This document shows positions 1 to 6,329 of a stretch of DNA of 15,798 nt, piece by piece. The translations under genes and the position numbers were made by a program. Numbering within the stretch: position 1 is the stretch's first letter; every line of letters begins with the position of its first letter. The notes below the pieces were generated by a model. That model worked only from the letters and a program-made list of their open reading frames with translations. It did not search any database and was not told where the DNA came from. This DNA is from Thermohalobaculum sp964576075 (GTDB lineage: Bacteria > Pseudomonadota > Alphaproteobacteria > Rhodobacterales > Rhodobacteraceae), in the NCBI GenBank assembly GCA_964576075.1, contig CAZNTX010000088.1:1-15798 (forward strand). The letters run 5' to 3'.

Positions 1-37
1 GCCGCCACCCCGCGCGCCTTGCGCGCGGGGTGGCGGC
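1..37. repeat. Perfect 17-bp inverted repeat (hairpin) with 3-base loop
   Basis: Bases 1-17 are the exact reverse complement of 21-37, with loop ctt at 18-20. The stem is almost all G and C, so it should fold strongly in DNA or RNA. No run of T follows on the plus strand. On the minus strand the bases beyond the stem lie outside the window, so a terminator for an upstream convergent gene can be neither shown nor excluded. Confidence 0.85.
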
Positions 38-52
38 GGGGGTGGGGGTGGG
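27..52 (+). other. Canonical G-quadruplex motif on the plus strand
   Basis: Four G runs occur at 27-30, 38-42, 44-48 and 50-52, with loops of 7, 1 and 1 bases. The first run lies inside the right arm of the hairpin at 1-37, so hairpin and quadruplex would compete for those bases. It lies about 80 bases upstream of the candidate promoter of the first gene. Folding is inferred from the pattern only. Confidence 0.6.
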
Positions 53-130
53 CATGGACGGGCGCGGGGCGTGCCGGCGTCAGCCGGGGCGTCCTGCGGG
101 CGGAAGGTGGAACCGGCCTCGCCGCCGGGG

Positions 131-159
131 GTGACGGCCGGGGGGCTCGGCGCTATCCT
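131..159 (+). promoter_or_regulatory. Candidate sigma-70 promoter for the small membrane protein gene
   Basis: GTGACG at 131-136 (four of six to TTGACA) and TATCCT at 154-159 (four of six to TATAAT) are separated by exactly 17 bases. The -10 box ends 27 bases before the ATG at 187, leaving room for a short leader with the AAGGAG site at 174-179. This is by-eye consensus matching in very GC-rich DNA, where AT-containing boxes stand out but are not proof. Confidence 0.4.
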
Positions 160-186
160 TCCCATCAGGCCGCAAGGAGACCTGCC

Positions 187-462
187 ATGACGCATCCCAA
201 CAATCCCATCCTCCCCGTCAAGATCCTGCCGGGCTGGCTGGTCGTGATCGCCTTCCTCGGGGCGTTCGCCATCTTCCTGCTCGTGCAGGCGACGCTGTCC
301 GACGGCGCCGGCCGGCAGGCGACGATCGACATGCCCCCGGGCATCCCCGCGATCGACCCCGATCAGGTGAACTACCCGCCCGCCAACCGGACCCAGGCCG
401 ATTTCCTGGTGCCCGAGGGCAAGCTGCCCGCGGGGTCCATGCCGGCCTCCGAGGAGGGCTGA
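187..462 (+). CDS. Small single-pass membrane protein, function unknown (91 aa)
   Basis: I do not recognise a characterised family. The product has 91 residues: a short polar N-terminus, one hydrophobic segment at about residues 13-36 (GWLVVIAFLGAFAIF then LLVQATL), and a polar, proline-rich tail of about 55 residues. This looks like a signal anchor with the tail on the far side of the inner membrane. The frame is open back to position 19, but that upstream part is Gly/Arg-rich noise. The ATG at 187 is chosen because AAGGAGA lies 7 bases before it and the membrane segment follows at once. It ends 603 bases before ispG, so co-transcription is uncertain. Small proteins of this shape are common in Rhodobacterales; no function is inferred. 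Confidence 0.65.
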   Translation: MTHPNNPILPVKILPGWLVVIAFLGAFAIFLLVQATLSDGAGRQATIDMPPGIPAIDPDQVNYPPANRTQADFLVPEGKLPAGSMPASEEG

Positions 463-1065
463 GCCCTTCCCCGCGCAGCGCCTAGGCGGCCCTTCCGCAA
501 TGGCCGCGAGGCCGGGGCGCAGGTTGGGTGGATCTCGGCCCATCGGGCGCGGTCGGCTCGGCTGGCCGCCACGCCCGACGCCGGGACACACGCGGCGACT
601 GGAGAGGGTGCCGCCGCCCCCGCACCGGCCCGGTCGAGACCGGGCGACCGGGGTGGCGGTCGCCAGCCGTCTCGCGACGCCAGGTAGGAGCTGAGGCATA
701 GGGCTCCGCCCACACCCATGCGGCAAGTGCTCGACTGGCCGACGGCGACACAGCGGCCGGCCTCGTCCCGGGGATGCCCTGGACAGGCGGAGTTTGGCGG
801 GGCGGCTCCCAGCGTCCCCACAGCCCCAGCGGCCCCCGGCTCTTGCCCAGGGGGCCGTTCTCCGAGATCGCGGCGGGACTCCCCCATCCGCTATGTCCCG
901 GTTTCGGAGGCGGCGGAGACCGGCTCCGCGGTCGGTCCGCGGCCGCTGTGCCTCCGGGTGGGTGCAGCCGGGGGCCGGTCGCGGCGCTCGGCCGCTCCTG
1001 CGCGTCTCGACTCGCGGGGCCTCTATCCCTACTTTCGCATCAGCGAATTCCGGAGGGCCCCGTCC
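463..1065. other. Long GC-rich intergenic spacer without a credible gene
   Basis: About 600 bases between the small membrane protein gene and ispG. Open frames exist on both strands only because stop codons are rare at this GC content. Their translations are Arg/Pro/Gly/Ala-rich and protein-unlike, and none has a convincing ribosome site. Short hairpins are visible: GGCGACC at 643-649 pairs with GGTCGCC at 658-664, while CGGTCG at 631-636 could instead pair with CGACCG at 645-650; CGGGAC at 874-879 pairs with GTCCCG at 895-900. The last 60 bases hold the candidate ispG promoter. Confidence 0.6.
1007..1035 (+). promoter_or_regulatory. Candidate ispG promoter
   Basis: TCGACT at 1007-1012 (four of six to the -35 consensus) and TACTTT at 1030-1035 (three of six to the -10) are 17 bases apart. 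They lie in one of the few AT-containing stretches of this spacer. The -10 box ends 30 bases before the ispG ATG. The match is modest. Confidence 0.3.
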
Positions 1066-2220
1066 ATGTCGCACAACCCGATCCGCCCCTGGCGCAACAT
1101 CGACCGGCGCGCGTGCCGGAAGATCCATGTCGGCTCCGTCCCGGTGGGCGGCGACGCGCCGATCTCCGTGCAGACGATGACCAACACGCTCACCTCCGAC
1201 GCCAAGGCGACGCTCGAGCAGATCGAGCGCTGCGCCGAGGCGGGGGCGGACATCGTGCGCGTCAGCGTGCCCGACGAGGACAGCTCCGCCGCGATGCACG
1301 AGATCTGCAAGCATGCCTCGGTTCCGATCGTCGCGGACATCCACTTCCACTACAAGCGCGGCATCGAGAGCGCGGAAGCCGGGGCCGCCTGCCTCAGGAT
1401 CAATCCGGGCAACATCGGCTCGGAGGACCGCGTCAAGGAGGTGATCCGCGCCGCCAAGGATCATGGCTGCTCGATCCGCATCGGCGTCAATGCCGGGAGC
1501 CTCGAGAAGCACCTCCTCGAGAAATACGGCGAGCCCTGCCCCGACGCGATGGTCGAGAGCGGGCTCGAGCACATCAAGATCCTGCAGGACAACGACTTCC
1601 ACGAGTTCAAGATCTCCTGCAAGGCCTCCGATGTCTTCCTCGCCGCCGCGGCCTATCAGCAGATCGCCGAGGCGACGGACTGCCCGATCCATCTCGGCAT
1701 CACCGAGGCGGGGGGGCTGACCTCGGGCACGATCAAGTCCGCCATCGGCCTCGGACAGCTCCTGTGGATGGGGATCGGCGACACCATGCGGGTCTCGCTC
1801 TCCGCCGATCCGGTCGAGGAGGTGAAGGTCGGCTTCGAGATCCTGAAGTCGCTGGGGCTGCGCCACCGCGGCGTGAACATCATCTCCTGCCCCTCCTGCG
1901 CCCGGCAGGGCTTCGACGTCATCAAGACGGTGGAGAAGCTCGAGGAGCGGCTCGAGCACATCAAGACGCCGATGTCGCTCTCGATCATCGGCTGCGTGGT
2001 CAACGGCCCCGGCGAGGCGCTGATGACCGATGTGGGATTCACCGGCGGCGGCGCCGGGCGGGGCATGGTCTATCTCGCCGGCAAGCAGAGCCACACCATG
2101 TCGAACGATCAGATGATCGACCATATCGTCGAGCAGGTGGAGAAGAAGGCGGCGGAGATCGAGGCCGAGAAGGCCGCGGAGGCGGCCGCCGAGGGCTCGG
2201 AGAAGACCGCCGCCGAGTGA
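1066..2220 (+). CDS. ispG: 4-hydroxy-3-methylbut-2-en-1-yl diphosphate synthase (IspG/GcpE)
   Basis: IspG reduces 2-C-methyl-D-erythritol 2,4-cyclodiphosphate to HMBPP, the penultimate step of the MEP isoprenoid pathway, in the cytosol, using a [4Fe-4S] cluster and electrons from flavodoxin or ferredoxin. The 384-residue product has the family's N-terminal motif (PISVQTMTNT at 32-41), the barrel motifs RINPGNIG (111-118) and GVNAGSLE (140-147), and the C-terminal cluster ligands: Cys275 and Cys278 (SCPSC), Cys310 (IIGCVVNGPGE) and Glu317. It is the short, bacterial two-domain form. The last 25 residues are an Ala/Glu/Lys-rich, probably helical extension. The frame is open upstream to 718, but the ATG at 1066 has GGAGGG 9 bases before it and family similarity starts there. 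No other isoprenoid gene is adjacent. Confidence 0.97.
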   Translation: MSHNPIRPWRNIDRRACRKIHVGSVPVGGDAPISVQTMTNTLTSDAKATLEQIERCAEAGADIVRVSVPDEDSSAAMHEICKHASVPIVADIHFHYKRGIESAEAGAACLRINPGNIGSEDRVKEVIRAAKDHGCSIRIGVNAGSLEKHLLEKYGEPCPDAMVESGLEHIKILQDNDFHEFKISCKASDVFLAAAAYQQIAEATDCPIHLGITEAGGLTSGTIKSAIGLGQLLWMGIGDTMRVSLSADPVEEVKVGFEILKSLGLRHRGVNIISCPSCARQGFDVIKTVEKLEERLEHIKTPMSLSIIGCVVNGPGEALMTDVGFTGGGAGRGMVYLAGKQSHTMSNDQMIDHIVEQVEKKAAEIEAEKAAEAAAEGSEKTAAE

Positions 2221-2541
2221 GCCTCAGCCCCGCCTGAGCGCGAGCGCCATCGCATCCCCGGTCGGATCCGACGGAATCCCGGCGATCGGTCGGCCGTCGG
2301 CGTCTGCGCCGACAAGGCGGAGAATGCTCAGGAAGTCGAGCCGCGCGCCGGGAGCCGTGTCGGCCCGAATTGAGATTCGGCCCCGGTCTGCGGTCGCGTC
2401 GCCGGACGCGGCGGAGGTCACGGCGACGAGCCCGGAGGGCGCCGTCAGCCTCGGGGTCTGGAAAGCGGCGCCTGGTCCGGGACCGGGGCTCGGGTGGCGG
2501 CCCGGCGCCGGGAGGCTAGGTTTTCGCCACGGGAGGCTGCG
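2221..2541. other. Spacer between ispG and the DUF1499 gene
   Basis: About 320 bases with no complete gene. Directly after the ispG stop, CTCAG (2223-2227) and CTGAG (2234-2238) could form a weak 5-bp hairpin with no T tract. The minus strand carries a protein-like open stretch ending at 2224, annotated separately. GGTCC-G-GGACC at 2474-2484 is a short perfect palindrome. TAGGTT at 2517-2522, 19 bases before the next ATG, could be a -10 box, with only a poor -35 (GTGGCG, 2494-2499). Confidence 0.5.
2224..2421 (-). pseudogene. Possible gene remnant or small ORF (about 65 aa), unidentified
   Basis: Reading the minus strand from a GTG at 2421 to the TGA at 2224-2226 gives about 65 residues that look more protein-like than usual shadow frames: mixed polar and hydrophobic residues, for example RGRISIRADT, LDFLSILRLVGADADGR and PIAGIPSDPTGDAMA. 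The same frame reads sensibly a little further upstream (to about 2460) without a recognised start. Many third positions are A or T (att, gat, cga, gca), unlike the neighbouring genes, which fits a decaying gene fragment or chance. I saw no ribosome site and no family. Confidence 0.2.
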
Positions 2542-3090
2542 ATGGCGCTGTTTCACGACAAATGGCCCTGGCGGAGGGATGCCGAGGGGCGGACGGTGAT
2601 GGAGCTCGTGCCGCGCTGGCTCAGGGTCTCGCTCGGGCTCCTGATCCTCGCGGTGGCGGGAGGGATGATGGCGATCTGGACGGTGGGGCACGACCCGGCG
2701 CGCTGGCATGTCGACCCGCTGACGGCGGAGCGCACGGGCAAGCCGAACGACTATCTGGTGGCCCCGGCGGGACGGGCGGCGGCGTCGGTCGACCGGGTCT
2801 TCGCGCCGGTCGGCGAGAGCCCGGAGGCGCTGATGGCGCGGTTTCATGCCGTCGCCATGGAGGCGCCGCGCGTCGAGGTGGTGGCGGGCGCGCCGGAGGA
2901 AGGCTGGGTGAGCTATGTGCAGCGCTCGGCGGTCTTCGGCTTTCCCGACTACGTCTCGGTGAAGGCGGTGCCGGTGGAGGGCGGGGCGGCGCTCGCGATC
3001 TGGTCGCGCGCACGCTACGGGCATTCGGATCTGGGGGTGAACGCGGCGCGGGTGGAGCGCTGGCTCGCGGCGATGGGGGAGGGCGTCTGA
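2542..3090 (+). CDS. DUF1499 family protein with N-terminal membrane anchor (182 aa)
   Basis: The 182-residue product has a charged N-terminus, one membrane segment at about residues 28-46 (RVSLGLLILAVAGGMMAIW), then a domain of about 120 residues. Its C-terminal half has the DUF1499 pattern: SYVQRSAVFGFPDYVSVKAV (124-143), then LAIWSRARYGHSDLGVNAAR (151-170). The family is widespread in proteobacteria and plants; its biochemical function is unknown. The ATG at 2542 follows GGGAGG (2531-2536) at good spacing; the frame runs upstream to 2494 but without protein-like sequence. The gene converges on the minus-strand secreted protein gene, whose reading frame continues antisense through most of this one. 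Family assignment is from motif recognition. Confidence 0.85.
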   Translation: MALFHDKWPWRRDAEGRTVMELVPRWLRVSLGLLILAVAGGMMAIWTVGHDPARWHVDPLTAERTGKPNDYLVAPAGRAAASVDRVFAPVGESPEALMARFHAVAMEAPRVEVVAGAPEEGWVSYVQRSAVFGFPDYVSVKAVPVEGGAALAIWSRARYGHSDLGVNAARVERWLAAMGEGV

Positions 3091-3370
3091 GGGGCGCGCA
3101 GCCCTCGGTCTCGTGGCGCCAGATGACGAGATTGCGCGCTTTCTCGCAGCGCGAGGTCACCTGGCGGGAGCCGATCTGGAGGCAGGCGGTCTCGCCGACC
3201 TCGACGCGGTTGCCGCGGCTGTCGGTGCAGTAGCACTCGGGATAGGCGTGGCCGGCTTTCGGCTTCGGCAGGACTGTGCCGTCCGTCACGGGGATCGGGG
3301 CGGGGTCGGCCAGGGCGAGGCCCGAGACGAGGGCGAGGCCGGCCGCTAGGGGGAAGTGCAGATCTCTCAT
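2621..3370 (-). CDS. Secreted cysteine-rich small protein; frame runs on antisense to the DUF1499 gene
   Basis: From the ATG at 3370 the product begins with a clear signal peptide (MRDLHFPLAAGLALVSGLALA, likely cut after residue 21). A small mature domain with five cysteines follows: Cys46 and Cys48 (ECYC), Cys63, Cys75 and Cys91 (ETEGC). It resembles short hypothetical periplasmic proteins of Rhodobacterales that end a few residues after the last cysteine; that comparison is from memory. Here no stop occurs: the literal frame continues 158 residues to 2621, all Arg/Pro/Ser-rich and antisense to DUF1499 codons. The credible protein therefore occupies about 3095-3370, and the rest is probably stop loss, a frameshift or a sequence error. 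No clear Shine-Dalgarno site precedes the ATG, which sits 6 bases after a candidate -10 box, so the mRNA may be leaderless. Confidence 0.6.
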   Translation of the reverse strand: MRDLHFPLAAGLALVSGLALADPAPIPVTDGTVLPKPKAGHAYPECYCTDSRGNRVEVGETACLQIGSRQVTSRCEKARNLVIWRHETEGCAPLRRPPPSPRASAPPAPRSPPDPNARSVRATRSRAPPRPPPAPPSPRRSRESRRPPSAAHSSPSLPPARPPPPRRAAPPWRRHETAPSAPPGSRRPARRPGRPTPPPVPPGPPDSRSACPCAPPSAGRHASAPGRAPPSRSPSSLPPPRGSGARARP

Positions 3371-3376
3371 GCCATC

Positions 3377-3405
3377 AACCTAGCCGAGCGGCGGTCGCTT
3401 CGCAA
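3377..3405 (-). promoter_or_regulatory. Candidate promoter giving a leaderless mRNA for the secreted protein
   Basis: On the minus strand TTGCGA (3405-3400) and TAGGTT (3382-3377) are separated by exactly 17 bases. The -10 box ends 6 bases before the ATG at 3370, so a start site at the usual distance would fall on or next to the A of ATG. The segment is less GC-rich than its surroundings. By-eye match only. Confidence 0.4.
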
Positions 3406-3423
3406 TTTCGACGTTGCCGCCGC

Positions 3424-5073
3424 TCAGCCCTCGGCGGGGGCGGTGGCGCGGCGCCAGGCGGCCCAGTCCTCCGGCGTGTCGAGATCGGTGACGGCGGCGC
3501 GGGCGGGCAGCGCCACCTCGGCGACGAACTCGCCGTGCTCGGCCAGGATCTCGCGGGCGCCGCGGTCGCCGGAGAGGGCGGCGAGGGGCTCGAAGAAGCG
3601 CCGGCCGAAGAGGACCGGGTGGCCGGGCGTGCCGTCGGCGGCGGTGGCGCGGACTATGGCGCGGCCTTCGCCGGGGTCGAAGGCGGCGATCAGGCGGTCG
3701 ATCTCCGCCGCGCCGATCTCGGGCATGTCGGCGAGGAGGAGGAGGACGGCGTCGGCATCGGGCCGGATAGCGGCGAGGCCGGCGGCGATGGAGGCGCCCA
3801 TGCCCTCGGCGGCGCGGGGGTTGACCACCGCGGTCGCGGCGAGCCCCGAGATGGCGGCGGCGCGGGCCGGGGCGTCCGGGGGGAGGACGACGAGGGTCTC
3901 GTCCGCCCCGCTCGCGAGCGCCGCGGCGGCGGTGCGGGCGAGGAGGGGGCGGTCCTCGACGGTCTCCAGCAGCTTGTCGGTCCCGCGCATGCGGCGCGCG
4001 GCGCCGGCGGCGAGGACGAGGGCGGAGACCACCGGCCGGCGCGGCGCCGCATCGGCCCCCCCGCCGGCGCGGGGGGCGGGGCGTGCGGGGATCTCCTTCA
4101 GCAGCCCGCCGACGCCCATGCGGGCGATTTCGCCGCCCGCCACCTTGCGGCCGTGGGCGAGGCGTTCGAGCACCCAGTCGGCGCCGTTGAGCTTGGGCGA
4201 GCGGGCGCAGCCCGGCAGGCCGATCACCGGGCGGGCGGCAGTCTCCGGTCCGATCTCGCCGAGGAAGAGGAGGTTGCCGGGGTCGACGGGCATGCCGAAG
4301 CGGGAGAGCCGCCCGCCCGCGGCGCGGAGGCCGGCGGGGCCCACATCGGCGCGGTCGGAGGTGGCGGAGGCGGTGAGGATCAGCACCATCTCGCCGGGCG
4401 CCTCGGCGATGGCGGCGGCGACGGCGGCCGTCTCGTGGGGGACGACGCGCTCGGCGGCGAGCTCCATGCCGAGGGCGGCGAGGCGGGCGCGGATCGCCTG
4501 CGCGCCCTTCTCGAGCGCCTTGTCGGACATGCCCGGCGTCCGGGTGAGCAGCAGCGCGGCCGAGCGCCGGGCGAGGGGCGCGACGCGGAGCATGCCCGCC
4601 CGGGCGATCCGCTCGGCCTCGGCGACCGCTGCGGCGGGGGCGGCGTAGGGGATGATCTTGACCGTCGCCACCATCTGGCGCGGGGCGACCCGGGCGGCGT
4701 CCTCGAGGGTGGCGAGCGTCACCGATTCGTCGATGGCGTTGAGCGCGTCCACCGCCTCGGCCGAGACCGCGACGAGCCCGGGCCCCGCGGCGAAGAGATT
4801 GACCCGGCCTGTGAAGGGGGCCGAGACGGTGAGGCCGAGGGCGGCCGGATCGGGCGCGATGGCCTCGGCGATTCGCGCGGCGGCGGCGTCCTCGGCGACG
4901 TCGTCGGGCCCGAGGCGCGCGGCGATCACGCTTTCGTGTCCTGCGGCGGCGAGCCGGTCGAGATCGCTCGCGGAGAGCCTCCGGCCCTTCTTGAGCCGCC
5001 CGTCCGGGAGCGCCACGGAATGGGCGAGAACCGCGCCCCCGGCTTCGGCGAGGGGGAGGGGGCCGAACCTCAC
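3424..5073 (-). CDS. Fused molybdopterin-binding (MoeA/MogA-like) and MocA-like nucleotidyltransferase protein (549 aa)
   Basis: A two-domain molybdenum cofactor protein. Residues about 1-330 are molybdopterin-binding-like (MoCF_biosynth type), with LTASATSDRADVG at 233-245 and VIGLPGCARSPKLNG at 283-297. After a Pro/Ala/Gly-rich linker (about 331-347), residues 348-545 form a MobA/MocA-type nucleotidyltransferase: the nucleotide loop LVLAAGAARRMRGTDKLL (352-369), GMGASIAAGL (424-433), the metal-binding LLADMPEI (446-453) and GHPVLFGRRFFEPL (484-497). The GHP motif and the xdhC neighbour favour CTP:molybdopterin cytidylyltransferase (MocA) over GTP-using MobA; this is inference. Bacterial annotations call this fusion a molybdopterin-binding/glycosyltransferase family 2 protein. 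The GTG start at 5073 overlaps the xdhC stop by 4 bases (GTGA), implying translational coupling. Third positions are strongly GC. Confidence 0.88.
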   Translation of the reverse strand: MRFGPLPLAEAGGAVLAHSVALPDGRLKKGRRLSASDLDRLAAAGHESVIAARLGPDDVAEDAAAARIAEAIAPDPAALGLTVSAPFTGRVNLFAAGPGLVAVSAEAVDALNAIDESVTLATLEDAARVAPRQMVATVKIIPYAAPAAAVAEAERIARAGMLRVAPLARRSAALLLTRTPGMSDKALEKGAQAIRARLAALGMELAAERVVPHETAAVAAAIAEAPGEMVLILTASATSDRADVGPAGLRAAGGRLSRFGMPVDPGNLLFLGEIGPETAARPVIGLPGCARSPKLNGADWVLERLAHGRKVAGGEIARMGVGGLLKEIPARPAPRAGGGADAAPRRPVVSALVLAAGAARRMRGTDKLLETVEDRPLLARTAAAALASGADETLVVLPPDAPARAAAISGLAATAVVNPRAAEGMGASIAAGLAAIRPDADAVLLLLADMPEIGAAEIDRLIAAFDPGEGRAIVRATAADGTPGHPVLFGRRFFEPLAALSGDRGAREILAEHGEFVAEVALPARAAVTDLDTPEDWAAWRRATAPAEG

Positions 5074-6119
5074 GCGGCCGCCTCCGCCGCGCGGCGCCCG
5101 GGCCGGGTCTCCGGCCGGCGCAGCCGCTCGGTCATCTCGGCGAGCACGGCGAGGGCGATCTCCGCCGGCGTGCGCGCCCCGATATCGAGGCCGACGGGGG
5201 CGTCGATCCGGGCGATCTCGCGCTCGGAGAGCCCGGCCTCGCCGAGCCGGGACATGCGCTTGGCATGGGTCCGGGTCGAGCCGAGGGCGCCGATATAGAA
5301 GGCGTCGGAGCGGAGCGCGACGCGCAGGGCCGGATCGTCGAGCTTGGGGTCGTGGGTGAGCAGTACGACGCCCGTGCGGATGTCGAGCCCGTGCGCCTCG
5401 AGGGCGGCGTCCGGCCAGTCATGCACCAGCCGTTCGCCGGGGAAGCGCTCGGGCGAGGCGAAGGCCTCTCGCGGGTCGATCACGGTCACGTCGTAGCCCG
5501 CCTCCCGCGCCATCCGGCAGAGCGGCTGCGCGATATGCACCCCGCCGACCACGGCGAGGCGGAGCGGCGGGGTGTGGACGGTCAGGAAGCGCAGCGGATC
5601 CTCCGCGTCGAAGCCCGAGCGGTCGGCATCGAAGCGCTCCGGCAGATCGCCATAGCCGAGCAGGCGGTGCGCGAGCCCATCGATCCGGCAGATCTCGCCC
5701 TCCGGGGCATGCGGGAGCCGCGTCTCGACGGCCGCAGGCCGGCGCGCGGCCCGGGATGCGACGAGCTCTGCGAGGAGCCCCTCCCCGAGCGCAGCGCCCA
5801 CAGGCTCGACGAGCACCCGGATGCGCCCGCCGCAGGCGAGGCCCACGGCGAAGGCGTCGTCGTCGGAGACGCCGAATTCCATCACCCGCGCAGCCCCGTC
5901 GCCGATCGCCTCGAGCGCCTCGGCGACCACGGCCCCCTCGACGCAGCCGCCGGAGACCGAGCCCGCGATCTCCGCCTCCCCCGAGACCGCGAGCTGGGCG
6001 CCGACCGGGCGCGGCGCCGATCCCCAGGTCTCGACGACGGTGGCGAGCGCGGCGCCCCGGCCCTCGCGGTGCCAGGCGAGCGCGGTCTCGGGGATGCGGT
6101 CGTGCTCGGCTCGGGTCAT
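5070..6119 (-). CDS. xdhC: XdhC/CoxI family molybdenum cofactor maturation protein (349 aa)
   Basis: XdhC proteins bind the molybdenum cofactor and help its sulfuration and insertion into xanthine dehydrogenase or CO dehydrogenase type hydroxylases. The N-terminal XdhC/CoxI domain shows ETWGSAPRPVGAQLAV (30-45) and AGSVSGGCVEGAVVAEALEA (52-71). The C-terminal Rossmann domain shows LAVVGGVHIAQPL (188-200), VIDPREAFASPERF (213-226), LLTHDPKLDDPAL (253-265) and DAFYIGALGS (272-281), ending with the usual IALAVLAEM helix. Length fits the two-domain form. The ATG at 6119 has GGAGGAG about 5 bases upstream; the frame is open far beyond, but only as antisense of the divergent gene. It is coupled to the fused MocA-like gene. 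No molybdoenzyme structural gene lies in the window, so the client is unknown; the GGVH variant of the glycine loop recalls CoxI-type members. Confidence 0.9.
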   Translation of the reverse strand: MTRAEHDRIPETALAWHREGRGAALATVVETWGSAPRPVGAQLAVSGEAEIAGSVSGGCVEGAVVAEALEAIGDGAARVMEFGVSDDDAFAVGLACGGRIRVLVEPVGAALGEGLLAELVASRAARRPAAVETRLPHAPEGEICRIDGLAHRLLGYGDLPERFDADRSGFDAEDPLRFLTVHTPPLRLAVVGGVHIAQPLCRMAREAGYDVTVIDPREAFASPERFPGERLVHDWPDAALEAHGLDIRTGVVLLTHDPKLDDPALRVALRSDAFYIGALGSTRTHAKRMSRLGEAGLSEREIARIDAPVGLDIGARTPAEIALAVLAEMTERLRRPETRPGRRAAEAAA

Positions 6120-6176
6120 GCGTCTCCTCCGGCTTCGGGGGCGATCTGGCGGGCCGCGGCGGGCGGCGCAAGGGGG

Positions 6177-6240
6177 TGTGGTTGACTCTTGCCACAGCTT
6201 CGCCCAACTTATTGATCCGGTGGCGTCGGAGCAATTCTCC
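6177..6240. promoter_or_regulatory. Divergent promoter region between xdhC and the DUF4261-like gene
   Basis: This AT-containing island stands out in the 210-base divergent gap. On the minus strand TTGCTC and TAAGTT, 17 bases apart, could be an xdhC promoter (about 6207-6235). On the plus strand TTGACT at 6182-6187 is a good -35, but only weak -10 candidates follow near 6205-6212. TGTGG (6177-6181) and CCACA (6192-6196) form an interrupted palindrome over the plus-strand -35, which a regulator could use as an operator. Confidence 0.35.
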
Positions 6241-6329
6241 CCTTTGTCCGCGGTATTGCGTGAAGCGGGTGCGTGTCGAGAGGTGGCGGGGCCATGTCGG
6301 CGCCGGCTCGGCCCATGGAGAGGTGAGAG

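Noticed and set aside
4055..4090. C-run/G-run hairpin and G-rich stretch inside the fused molybdopterin gene
   Set aside because: It encodes the Pro/Ala/Gly-rich interdomain linker and has only three separate G runs, so codon content explains it.
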